Source: Oscillospiraceae bacterium
GTDB lineage: Bacteria; Bacillota; Clostridia; Oscillospirales; Acutalibacteraceae
Assembly: GCA_015065645.1 (NCBI GenBank)
Contig: SVPW01000010.1
Span: 1-64,000, forward strand
Direction: 5' to 3'
DNA: 64,000 nucleotides
This document shows, in pieces, positions 52,009 through 59,919 of the stretch. The notes under the pieces are model-generated. The model was not told where the DNA came from. It made no database searches and was given only the letters and a program-made list of their open reading frames with translations. The position numbers and the translations under genes were made by a program. Position 1 is the first letter of the stretch, and every line of letters begins with the position of its first letter.

Positions 52009-52012
52009 AATT

Positions 52013-52058
52013 AAAGACCTTTTATGGCAATTAAAAAAGTAGCCATAAAAGGTCTTTT
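52013..52058. terminator. Bidirectional terminator after the histidine operon
   Basis: AAAGACCTTTTATGGC pairs perfectly with GCCATAAAAGGTCTTT (16 bp), then TTAAATTT; it separates the his operon from the convergent phosphatase gene. Confidence 0.88.
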
Positions 52059-52062
52059 AAAT

Positions 52063-52797
52063 TTATTTAAGTTCTTTTGCGTGTAATCCCGAACATGAAA
52101 CAGGTTCTTTTCCTGCGAAAAGGTGAGAAGTGTCACCAATACCTGCAAAAATTCCGTGTGCTATTGGGCGAGCTTTAATATGCTGTTCCATATAAAGTGT
52201 AGTTACAGAAGATGGTGGGAGGAATACAGAGTTCCATACTGCAATAAGCGGCATATTGAGTATATGAGCTATAAGTGATGTTCCAAGTCCTGAATGACAG
52301 AAGAGTGCAATAGTTTCAGAGCTATCATTTCCTTTTTCGGTGATATTAAATAGTCCTCCATTACGCTCAAAACCATGATGTGCTAACAATTTGTCAAAGT
52401 TATCACATACATATTCGTATGTTTCAACAACCTTACTACCGTTAAGTAACGGGCTTTGTTTCCAATTTGCATTATCATATATATACTTTTCTTCAGTCCA
52501 AAGCTCAGGTGGCATATTCCAAGGTGAATGCATATTTTTAAAATAATCCGTATTATATTCAATATTAAGCATAGCGGGAAATTCACGTAACCAATCTAAA
52601 ACTACGGGTTCAATTCCAATCTTTTCAGCGGTTGGTTTTGCTGTTAGCTTAGCTCTTCCATGTGGAGAAACATAGATATGGGTTATACCTTCGTTCTTTA
52701 ATTTTTCGCTTAAAAGCTCAGCTTCACGTTGTCCCTTTTCTGTTAATGAATCGGTTGGATAATAAGGGTCTGCGTGGCGTATAATTAAAATACGCAT
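52063..52797 (-). CDS. Histidine phosphatase family protein (phosphoglycerate-mutase-like)
   Basis: A 244-aa member of the histidine phosphatase superfamily. The catalytic RHG motif appears as IRHADP (His8, Ala in place of Gly) at the N-terminus, the second arginine in VSPHGRAKLTA, and the C-terminal His in FCHSGLGTSLI. The long insert (about residues 70-150; EFPAMLNIEYNTDYFKNMHS) contains several aromatic and acidic residues. The substrate is unknown. It starts directly after the upstream PHP gene (one shared base), so the three minus-strand genes form one operon. Confidence 0.85.
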   Translation of the reverse strand: MRILIIRHADPYYPTDSLTEKGQREAELLSEKLKNEGITHIYVSPHGRAKLTAKPTAEKIGIEPVVLDWLREFPAMLNIEYNTDYFKNMHSPWNMPPELWTEEKYIYDNANWKQSPLLNGSKVVETYEYVCDNFDKLLAHHGFERNGGLFNITEKGNDSSETIALFCHSGLGTSLIAHILNMPLIAVWNSVFLPPSSVTTLYMEQHIKARPIAHGIFAGIGDTSHLFAGKEPVSCSGLHAKELK

Positions 52798-53750
52798 TAA
52801 TAATCCTCTCCTTTGTAAAAAGCTCTTGTCATTGCATGGTTACCGTTTTTATCAGTTATATGCAAAACAAAAAATTTTCCAAAATCCTCTAAATTAGTTG
52901 AATATTCGTTAACATTGTGTTCTTTTAAAGCGTTTTTAGCTTTTGTATTATTGTTTTCTCCAATAATACTTATCTGTTTAACATCAGAAGTTTTTATGAA
53001 AATTTTATTATTTTCTATAGAAACTTCAAGGAATTGCGGTCCCATTGAGCAGTACATATCACCACGGTCAAGCGATGATATTATAGTATTATAATCAAGA
53101 TTATCTGCCAGAATATAAGTGAACCCACCAAATGAATCATTTTGCGGATGAGAAAACGGCATACAAAAGCTATGGTTATCATCAGCACCTATAGGATAGA
53201 TTCTTTTACCGTTTCTGAGTAAATACAAATAAATTTCAGGTGTAAATGACAATGCACCACCAAAATTAGCAGTAATGCAGTTATATAATTCAAATCCGTT
53301 AAGTCCTTCAATTTGTAAAAACTCATCTTCGGTAAACAATGCCCAATTTGGATGATTTGCCGTAACAAAATAATTCTTAGCTTTTGCATCGGCAATTAAG
53401 CTGTTTATGTATTCTAAACTATAATTTCTGGGATTGCATTTAACATGTTCAAAGTGTTCGGGGTCTCTTGAAATAATGTTAAAATGAAAGGATTTTCTTA
53501 AATTAAAACATTCATCACCTTGTTGTGCAACATCAAGCTCGGCACTTGTGAGTGGTAAAAAATCTTCATCAGCAAGTTCGTTATGTGCTGTTACGGTAAG
53601 ATGATCGGAAAAGGCAAAAACACTGTAGCCACGCTCTTTATATGCTTTTTTAAGCTCTTCAGGAGTAAGCTTTCCATCAGAAAAAGTGCTATGCGAATGC
53701 ATATTTGCTTTATATTGTTTTTTATACGGAGAAATTAAATACTTTTTCAT
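52797..53750 (-). CDS. PHP-domain phosphoesterase
   Basis: A 317-aa PHP protein with all expected N-terminal metal ligands: NMHSHSTFSDGKL (His18, His20, Asp25), FSDHL (Asp49-His50), a Glu in TSAELDV near residue 70, ANHPNW near 133 and GADDNHS near 191. The last 80 residues form a beta-rich tail with DNNKIF-like strands (VSIENNKIFIKTSDVKQIS). The substrate is unknown; relatives hydrolyse sugar or nucleoside phosphates. It is a close paralogue of the next gene upstream in the operon, which has lost these residues. Confidence 0.85.
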   Translation of the reverse strand: MKKYLISPYKKQYKANMHSHSTFSDGKLTPEELKKAYKERGYSVFAFSDHLTVTAHNELADEDFLPLTSAELDVAQQGDECFNLRKSFHFNIISRDPEHFEHVKCNPRNYSLEYINSLIADAKAKNYFVTANHPNWALFTEDEFLQIEGLNGFELYNCITANFGGALSFTPEIYLYLLRNGKRIYPIGADDNHSFCMPFSHPQNDSFGGFTYILADNLDYNTIISSLDRGDMYCSMGPQFLEVSIENNKIFIKTSDVKQISIIGENNNTKAKNALKEHNVNEYSTNLEDFGKFFVLHITDKNGNHAMTRAFYKGEDY

Positions 53751-53764
53751 TTTAAAAATCCTCC

Positions 53765-54688
53765 TTAAAGCTTGCCGAGATAATAGGGAACTGTATCTGC
53801 AAAATTGCCGTTATCATCACGAATATCTACACGAATAAGTTTACCGCAAAAGTTGGGGTCAATATCAAAAACGGCTTCATTAATTAATTCTCCGTCATTT
53901 GCAATAGCTATAGGTGCATCTCTGCCTTCATTTAGAAGCCTTATTGAACGAACAGGTGAACATTTAATATGTATTTTTCCGTCTTCAATGTAAATTTCTT
54001 CAAAGGTGGGTCCGGTTGAAGCATAGAAATCACCTTTTTTAAGCGCAGAAATTACCGATTCATAACTCAAATCATCAGAATAAATATAAATAAATGCTCC
54101 AAAAGAATCATTGTTCTCATTTTCTATACTATATAAATTTTTATTTCCGTCACAAGCTATCGGAAAAGGGGCAGGGAAATGACTTCGTAATATACGGTCA
54201 TAAATATGATTGTTATCCTCATAATTGCCTTCAACAAAGCTTGAAAAATTTGCAATTTCAATGCCGAACAAACCTTTTGTATTTTCAAGGTCATGATATG
54301 TGAGCATTGATTTGCAAGGGTGATTTAAAGAAACTAAAAAGCCTTTTTGGTTAGCTTTGGATATAAATGCTGTTAAATTTTCCTGAATATCATAATTATC
54401 ATTGTTTTCATTTTCAACAGCGTAAACCTCTCCTGAATTTTCACTATAAAGAGAAAGGGAGTAATTTTCGATTTGTGTACTATATGATGATATGACCAAA
54501 AAATCATCATCACATAAATTTTTGTAAGAAACAGGCTTTTTATCACAAAACGCAATGATAGAATAACCTTTTGATTTATATAAATCCTTTAATTGCTCAG
54601 CTGTAAGTTTTCCAAAAGAATTGTTTGTTTTACAATTTAAATTGGCTTTAAAAAACTTTTTATCATTTGACAAAATAATCTTTCTCAT
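53765..54688 (-). CDS. Degenerate PHP paralogue (probable pseudoenzyme)
   Basis: A 307-aa relative of its downstream neighbour; the first 50 residues align without a gap. The metal ligands are replaced: His18 to Asn, His20 to Lys, Asp25 to Phe, His50 to Lys, and the Glu of TSAELDV is lost; GADDNHS has become ACDGNKN. Only the NHP motif (SLNHPCKSM) remains. The frame is intact and the fold-defining residues are kept, so it is not a decayed gene but probably a non-catalytic partner or regulator. ATG at 54688 lies 6 bases after GAGGTGA; an in-frame GTG at 54697 is within that site. It heads the three-gene operon. Confidence 0.8.
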   Translation of the reverse strand: MRKIILSNDKKFFKANLNCKTNNSFGKLTAEQLKDLYKSKGYSIIAFCDKKPVSYKNLCDDDFLVISSYSTQIENYSLSLYSENSGEVYAVENENNDNYDIQENLTAFISKANQKGFLVSLNHPCKSMLTYHDLENTKGLFGIEIANFSSFVEGNYEDNNHIYDRILRSHFPAPFPIACDGNKNLYSIENENNDSFGAFIYIYSDDLSYESVISALKKGDFYASTGPTFEEIYIEDGKIHIKCSPVRSIRLLNEGRDAPIAIANDGELINEAVFDIDPNFCGKLIRVDIRDDNGNFADTVPYYLGKL

Positions 54689-54701
54689 TAAAATCACCTC
54701 T

Positions 54702-54724
54702 ATTGTGGTTTATATTACCACAAT
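54702..54724. promoter_or_regulatory. Perfect inverted repeat before the PHP operon
   Basis: ATTGTGGT-TTATATT-ACCACAAT (8-bp arms, 7-base spacer), 14 bases upstream of the first ATG of the minus-strand operon and next to its ribosome binding site; a likely repressor operator. Confidence 0.55.
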
Positions 54725-54785
54725 ATTTTCAAATTTTAAATAGAATATATGATTTTGTTTTATGAGAATATAATCAAAATAATGG

Positions 54786-55496
54786 TTACAAATAAAATTC
54801 TTTTAAATCATCTAATCTTAATAATGCGGGAGAATTACCATAAGGCACTCCAACATCCACATCAATCCATGTTTTTGTTTTTAATATTTTTCCTTTATTA
54901 AGGTGGTCATAACTCATTGTGGGGGTGTGCCCAAAAACTGTAATTATATCATCGTAATACTCATCTGTAATTTCAGGCCATGCCCATAATAACTCATCAG
55001 CGGTATAATCGGTGATGAGTTTATCTTTACTAAAATTATCAAGTCCGGAATGTACAAGTAAAAAATCTTTATCACCAATATTTACCGTTTCATATAAAGG
55101 AGCTTCATGTAAATATTCAAACAAAGCAGTTACAGTATCGGGCGAAGAATGTAATAATTCCCTTAATGTATTTAATGTAACATCTCCGCCGTTTCTGATG
55201 TAATTAAGCAATAATTCGTGCCTTTGCGAAGTGTAATTATTAATTGAATCATCTGTTATTTCGTTAAATATAAACTCACACGATAATAACATCGCTTCAT
55301 GATTGCCCAAAATCAACTGTGCATTGGATTGTTCTAATAACCATTTAAGTATTTCTATTCCGCCGTCATTTTGCCTATCAACAACATCTCCTAAAATATA
55401 TAACCAATCACATTCACTAAAGTTCACTTTATTAAGTAATTGCTTTAAAAGCTTAATATCCATTCCATGAAGATCAGATGTAACATATATTGACAT
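54786..55496 (-). CDS. Metallophosphoesterase (serine/threonine or ApnA phosphatase type)
   Basis: A 236-aa calcineurin-like phosphoesterase. The metal motifs are in order: SDLHGM (N-terminus), LGDVVDRQNDG near residue 37, LGNHEAM near residue 67 and HSGLDNF near residue 148, then GHTPTM near 190. This order matches the PrpE/PrpA bis(5'-nucleosyl)-tetraphosphatase and protein-phosphatase group; which substrate is used cannot be told. ATG 55496 follows AAGGAG; the 21 extra codons upstream overlap the divergent promoter region and read as low-complexity sequence. Confidence 0.88.
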   Translation of the reverse strand: MSIYVTSDLHGMDIKLLKQLLNKVNFSECDWLYILGDVVDRQNDGGIEILKWLLEQSNAQLILGNHEAMLLSCEFIFNEITDDSINNYTSQRHELLLNYIRNGGDVTLNTLRELLHSSPDTVTALFEYLHEAPLYETVNIGDKDFLLVHSGLDNFSKDKLITDYTADELLWAWPEITDEYYDDIITVFGHTPTMSYDHLNKGKILKTKTWIDVDVGVPYGNSPALLRLDDLKEFYL

Positions 55497-55520
55497 ATTA
55501 ATACTCCTTATATTTTTTAC

Positions 55521-55583
55521 TTCAATTATATACTTAATAATGTACTGTTTTAAGTACATTATTTGTTATAAAATATAATTGAA
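55521..55583. promoter_or_regulatory. Near-symmetric divergent promoter region with central 11-bp inverted repeat
   Basis: The centre is AATAATGTACT-GTTTTA-AGTACATTATT, a perfect 11-bp repeat at 55536-55563. It is flanked by TTCAATTATA on the left and TATAATTGAA on the right, which supply -10 hexamers facing outward toward both neighbouring genes. The repeat falls where the -35 elements would be, so one regulator could act on both genes. Confidence 0.55.
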
Positions 55584-55610
55584 AAAATTATTTTAATTAG
55601 GGGATTTGTT

Positions 55611-56423
55611 ATGTATACCAAATGTATGAAAGAAATATGCAAAGAAGCAGCATTGAAATTTAATTTACCATTAAATAGAGAGAATGATATAAGCACTGGT
55701 TTTGAAAAATTAGATGAAATTTTAGGCAAAAAGAATTTGCGTAAGAGCAATGTTATTGCATTAAAGTCAAGACCCGGAATCGGACTTACAACCATTGCAT
55801 TGGATTTTGTAATAAATATTGCAAAAAGCACAGGTGAGGAGGTAATGTATTTTGCACCCCGTTCATCACCTGATGAAATTTTTGAAAAACTTGTAACCAA
55901 GCTTTCGGGAGTAATGCTTTCAAAAATACAATATAATAAAAAATCCGATTATGATAATGTTAAATTATTATCCGCATTTCAGCAAATATATAATTTAAAT
56001 ATTTCTGTTTGTAATTATGCTGATTGTTGTATTGAGGATATTGAAAAAGCATTAACTATGAGCAGAAAACCTGCATTAATTGTTATTGATGATTTTGATG
56101 AATTTAAAACAGCAAATTCTAAAAATGTATTGGTTAAAATCAAAATGCTCAGCCGTAGACTAAACATACCGATTATAATATGTTCCTCAAATAAAAAAAT
56201 ATCGTTTGAAATAAAGAAAAATCGTCAGTTGTTGATTAATTATAAAGAAAATATAAGTATGTTTGATACTATAATTTTATTTTACAGGCAACCTTACTAT
56301 GAAGATATGGAGGATTATGATATAAACTCTGCTGAATTAATTGTTTCTAAAAATATTAATGGTTACTTGGGAGTGGTTAAATTACATTATAACAGTTCCA
56401 CTGCGTTTGTTTGTGTTGATTAA
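55611..56423 (+). CDS. DnaB-like RecA-fold ATPase domain with altered P-loop
   Basis: A 270-aa protein resembling the C-terminal ATPase domain of replicative helicase DnaB, without the N-terminal domain. The order of motifs is retained: STGFEKLDEILG, P-loop region SRPGIGLTT (residues 53-61), LIVIDDFDEF (Walker B), KMLSRRLNIPIIICSSNKK, LFYRQPYYEDMEDYD and SAELIVSKNINGYLGVVKL. The invariant P-loop lysine (GKT in DnaB) is leucine (L59). ATP binding is therefore doubtful, while the overall fold seems kept. It could be a helicase antagonist or loader mimic, or a divergent recombination protein. It is alone in its transcription unit (AGGGGA before ATG). Confidence 0.7.
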   Translation: MYTKCMKEICKEAALKFNLPLNRENDISTGFEKLDEILGKKNLRKSNVIALKSRPGIGLTTIALDFVINIAKSTGEEVMYFAPRSSPDEIFEKLVTKLSGVMLSKIQYNKKSDYDNVKLLSAFQQIYNLNISVCNYADCCIEDIEKALTMSRKPALIVIDDFDEFKTANSKNVLVKIKMLSRRLNIPIIICSSNKKISFEIKKNRQLLINYKENISMFDTIILFYRQPYYEDMEDYDINSAELIVSKNINGYLGVVKLHYNSSTAFVCVD

Positions 56424-56432
56424 ATTATAAAA

Positions 56433-56464
56433 AAGCGGTTGTTCTGCATTGAACAACCGCTTGA
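56433..56464. terminator. Bidirectional terminator
   Basis: AAGCGGTTGTTC pairs perfectly with GAACAACCGCTT (12 bp, 6-base loop) between convergent genes. Confidence 0.85.
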
Positions 56465-56469
56465 AATTT

Positions 56470-57411
56470 TTAAAGCTTTGAAAGGAAATTTTCTATAGAA
56501 GCATCGTTATGAGTATCAAGCTCACATGGTGCTTTATTAAGTGACCAGTTTTCAATAAGCTCAACAGTTTCATTTGTGTTTACAACATTTAGCTTACCAA
56601 GGCTTTCTACCTCAATAAACTCATTGTTTGTATATGTTTCAAATGAACATCCACCATCCGGATATTCGGCATTTGGATGCTCTGTAGTGTACTGTTTACA
56701 GAAAACTTCATCATTTAAGGCGTAATAAACTTTTCCTTCGTTTATATCAAAGCCTAATTTAAGCGGAGATTGTGCATTTACGTCTTGTTTTACAGTAACA
56801 TACTTTTTACCCCAATAAATGCGACTGTCACTCATATCGGTATAAGGCCAAACTGCAACAATACGGTTAGCAAGTAATCCTGTATCGTTTGTATTCATCG
56901 GAATTATAACCGAGCCGCCTTTTGCAGAAACGGTAAGACCCCAAATGGCGAACTTTCGTGATTGCTTTGCAGTATTTGTAACACGCATACAGACCTGCAT
57001 ATTTGCAGTTTCATCATCCATTATAATTTCAAGCTGAATGGCAGTTCCTATAGCGTCTATTGCATTTGGTGTGAAAATGGCACCATTTTTTGTGAGCTCA
57101 TAAACAACGCTTTCGCTATCGGGATAATAGGTTTCAGGATAACTTTCAGGAGAAAGCCAAATACGATGTCCGCCAAAATTCTCCCATTTTTTACCCTTGC
57201 CGAAAAGATTTTCATATACTTCATCCTGCTTAGGTTCAAAAGCACTGCGATCATCACGCATAAAGTTTTGACTGTCTACATAACCAAAGCGAATAATACG
57301 TGGTCCAAGGTCAATTGTAACATACGCTTCAATTACATCATTAGTAATGGCAAGCACCTTGCCATACTCCTTATAATTTTCGATTACTGTCTGTTTGATC
57401 AAGTTAAACAC
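56470..57411 (-). CDS. Mutarotase-like beta-sandwich protein (DUF4380-like)
   Basis: A 313-aa protein, beta-rich and without signal peptide or membrane segment. GPRIIRFGYVDSQNFMRDD near residue 37 and GGHRIWLSPESYPETYYPDS near residue 80 resemble the galactose-mutarotase supersandwich fold and the DUF4380 group, whose function is not established. An acidic, aromatic C-terminal half follows. The first 13 bases overlap the end of the tmcAL gene, so it is its downstream partner in an operon. A role in carbohydrate binding or epimerisation is plausible but unproven. Confidence 0.7.
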   Translation of the reverse strand: MFNLIKQTVIENYKEYGKVLAITNDVIEAYVTIDLGPRIIRFGYVDSQNFMRDDRSAFEPKQDEVYENLFGKGKKWENFGGHRIWLSPESYPETYYPDSESVVYELTKNGAIFTPNAIDAIGTAIQLEIIMDDETANMQVCMRVTNTAKQSRKFAIWGLTVSAKGGSVIIPMNTNDTGLLANRIVAVWPYTDMSDSRIYWGKKYVTVKQDVNAQSPLKLGFDINEGKVYYALNDEVFCKQYTTEHPNAEYPDGGCSFETYTNNEFIEVESLGKLNVVNTNETVELIENWSLNKAPCELDTHNDASIENFLSKL

Positions 57412-58571
57412 TCCGTTTTCAATAATTTACTTTTATATTCAGCACCACATTCTTGCGGTGAAAATAACGAAAGAGAATAAAGGTCGGTTGCTTTACATTC
57501 GGTAGAGAATACTGCTTGAGAAGTTTCATCTAATTTCTTAATTTCTGAAACTCTTGTAACAACGGGAATATTTCCGTTTCCGCCACATATTTTTTCACCA
57601 TTTGAATTAAAACCTAAAATTCTAACATAAGGAGGGATAATTCCAAAAAATCGTTTATCAAGCCCTAAAAATGCGGCTAAAACAATTCTCCTTATTCTTG
57701 CGTAAGAATAACGCTTTGTTTTTATTGAGAAACATAATTCTTCAAAACTTGTCGCTCGTTGTATTGATAAAAATAATTTATTTTCAAGCCCTTCGCTAAT
57801 ATCAGGTAAATTAGCTAATTCCTCTTTGGTTCTGCTGCGAAGAACGGCTAAAATTGCAGTTTCAAGCTTTGAAAAATCTGATATAAAATCCTTATGCAAA
57901 AAATTTCTGAGTTCTATTGGCATAAAACGCTCGGCAAAGCCAAGGTTACCATCTTTAAGTTTTTCACGAATTAAGGAAGCAGAAACGGAAAGTGGGTTAA
58001 TTTCATCTGAATCATGTGCGGCACCTATTCGCTTAAAACAACTGAATTTTCCTTCAAATCCCAAACGACGGGCTGCAAGTATATATTCAATACCTAAGGT
58101 ATCATTTGGAGTTGATAAAACAGGGGAAGCAAGCCCCAACTTTTTTACTGCCTCAGAACGTGCATTTGCAAAGGAAACACCGCTTTTTAGTTCATCGGCT
58201 AAAATATCTGCAAAATCGTTTGATTGTAATATATCGGCAGCATTTAAAAGCTCATTTATATCTCCGCATTCACTTCCAAACATTATTTCATCACAACCAA
58301 GAGCCATAAGTTGTGAAACACCGCCTAAAGCAAAGTTTTGAGCTGTGGACATCGACCATAAAACAGGAAGCTCCGCAACTAAATCTGCACCACATCTCAA
58401 AGCAGATTCGGCACGCTTTAGCTTTGGTATTACAGCAGTATCGCCACGTTGTACAAAATTACCGCTAATAACACAAACAACAGTATTATCTTGAGCTTTA
58501 GCAGCTTGCAGAAGTGCCTTATGGCCATTATGCAAAGGGTTAAATTCAGCAATTATACCGATTATAGCCAT
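57399..58571 (-). CDS. tmcAL: tRNA(Met) cytidine acetate ligase
   Basis: Forms N4-acetylcytidine at the wobble position of elongator tRNA-Met, activating acetate with ATP; formerly YlbM. The nucleotidyltransferase motif is IAEFNPLHNGHKALL (residues 7-21), with the HxGH signature as HNGH. VISGNFVQRGDTAVIPK near residue 34 and MFGSECGDI near residue 96 are family hallmarks. 390 aa. ATG is preceded by AAAGGAG. It faces away from ackA across a 132-base divergent region; both proteins handle acetate. Confidence 0.93.
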   Translation of the reverse strand: MAIIGIIAEFNPLHNGHKALLQAAKAQDNTVVCVISGNFVQRGDTAVIPKLKRAESALRCGADLVAELPVLWSMSTAQNFALGGVSQLMALGCDEIMFGSECGDINELLNAADILQSNDFADILADELKSGVSFANARSEAVKKLGLASPVLSTPNDTLGIEYILAARRLGFEGKFSCFKRIGAAHDSDEINPLSVSASLIREKLKDGNLGFAERFMPIELRNFLHKDFISDFSKLETAILAVLRSRTKEELANLPDISEGLENKLFLSIQRATSFEELCFSIKTKRYSYARIRRIVLAAFLGLDKRFFGIIPPYVRILGFNSNGEKICGGNGNIPVVTRVSEIKKLDETSQAVFSTECKATDLYSLSLFSPQECGAEYKSKLLKTECLT

Positions 58572-58599
58572 TTTATGACACTCCTTTCAATAAAATACT

Positions 58600-58628
58600 T
58601 GCAATCATTGGAAAAATAAAGTATTATA
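58600..58628 (+). promoter_or_regulatory. SigA-type promoter for ackA
   Basis: TTGCAA and TATTAT with a 17-base spacer, about 70 bases before the ackA leader end; a second weaker candidate (TTGATA at 58645) lies downstream. Confidence 0.5.
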
Positions 58629-58703
58629 TATAAGATAATATAGTTGATACAATCATTTTAACACATTATGGTTGCATCTTCAAGATGAAAAGGGGACTTT
58701 TAA

Positions 58704-59897
58704 ATGAAAATTTTTGTTGTTAACGCAGGAAGCTCGTCTCTTAAGTATCAGCTTATTGATATGGAGAACGAAACCGTACTTGCTAAAGGACTTTGTGAAC
58801 GCATCGGTGTATCCGGTTCTATCACACATAAAGCTGCTGATGGCCGTGAATATAATGCTGAAACCGCAATGCCTACACATAGCGAAGCATTTGAAACTGT
58901 TGTTTATGCAATGACAAAGAGTGATGCTAAGGTTATTGATTCTTTTGATGAAATTTCAGCTATCGGTCATCGTGTTGTTCAAGGTGGTAGCATATTTAAG
59001 GAATCATGCATCATTACTGATGATGTTCTTGAAAAGATTGATGAACTTGGCGCATTAGCACCATTACATAATCCTGCTCATGTTTTGGCTATTCGTGCTT
59101 GTATCAAAACCTTTGGTTCTGATATTCCACAGGTTGCAGTTTTCGATACATCATTCCATCAAACCATGCCTGCTAAGGCTTATATGTTCCCGTTGCCGTA
59201 TGAATATTATGAAAAGTATGGTGTTCGTAAATACGGCGCACACGGTACATCACACCGCTTTGTTGGCAATCGTTTGATTGAGCTCGTTAATAAGCCGGAA
59301 AAGGAACTTAAAGTAATTACTTGTCACCTTGGAAATGGCTGTTCCATTACAGCAAATATTAACGGTGCTTGTGTTGATACATCTATGGGCTTTACCCCTC
59401 TTGATGGATTTATGATGGGTACTCGTACAGGTACATTGGACCCCTCTGCACTTACATTTATTGCTGAAAAAGAGAATTTAACTCCTGCACAAATTAATGA
59501 TATATGCAATAAAAAGTCAGGTATGTTGGGTGTTTCCGGTGTTTCCAACGATAACCGTGATATTCTTGCAGCGGCAAATTCCGGTAATGAACGTGCATAT
59601 CTTGCTTTAAGAATGCAGCGTTATCAGATTATTAAGTTTATTGGCTCTTATGTTGCAGCTATGAACGGTGTTGATGCTATTGCATTCACAGGCGGTATCG
59701 GTGAAAATGATGCAGGGCTTCGTGAAGAAATTTGCGCAAACTTGACCTATCTTGGTCTTGAAATTGATCCTGAGCTTAACGCTCAGCGAGGTAAAGAAAT
59801 TAAAATTTCTACTCCAAAAAGCGCTGTTGATGTTTATGTTGTTCCCACAAATGAGGAACTTGCTATTGCTCGTGATACATTAGCCCTTATTTCTTAA
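58704..59897 (+). CDS. ackA: Acetate kinase
   Basis: Converts acetyl phosphate and ADP to acetate and ATP, the energy-yielding end of fermentation. ASKHA-fold signatures: VVNAGSSSLKYQLI (residues 4-17), HRVVQGG near residue 90, FDTSFHQTMP near residue 149, HLGNGCSI near 207, TSMGFTPLDG and TGGIGEN near residue 330. 397 aa, full length. The phosphotransacetylase gene (pta) is not in the window. ATG is behind AAAAGGGG. galK follows after 22 bases. Confidence 0.97.
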   Translation: MKIFVVNAGSSSLKYQLIDMENETVLAKGLCERIGVSGSITHKAADGREYNAETAMPTHSEAFETVVYAMTKSDAKVIDSFDEISAIGHRVVQGGSIFKESCIITDDVLEKIDELGALAPLHNPAHVLAIRACIKTFGSDIPQVAVFDTSFHQTMPAKAYMFPLPYEYYEKYGVRKYGAHGTSHRFVGNRLIELVNKPEKELKVITCHLGNGCSITANINGACVDTSMGFTPLDGFMMGTRTGTLDPSALTFIAEKENLTPAQINDICNKKSGMLGVSGVSNDNRDILAAANSGNERAYLALRMQRYQIIKFIGSYVAAMNGVDAIAFTGGIGENDAGLREEICANLTYLGLEIDPELNAQRGKEIKISTPKSAVDVYVVPTNEELAIARDTLALIS

Positions 59898-59919
59898 TAA
59901 TTTAAATGGAGATTACATA

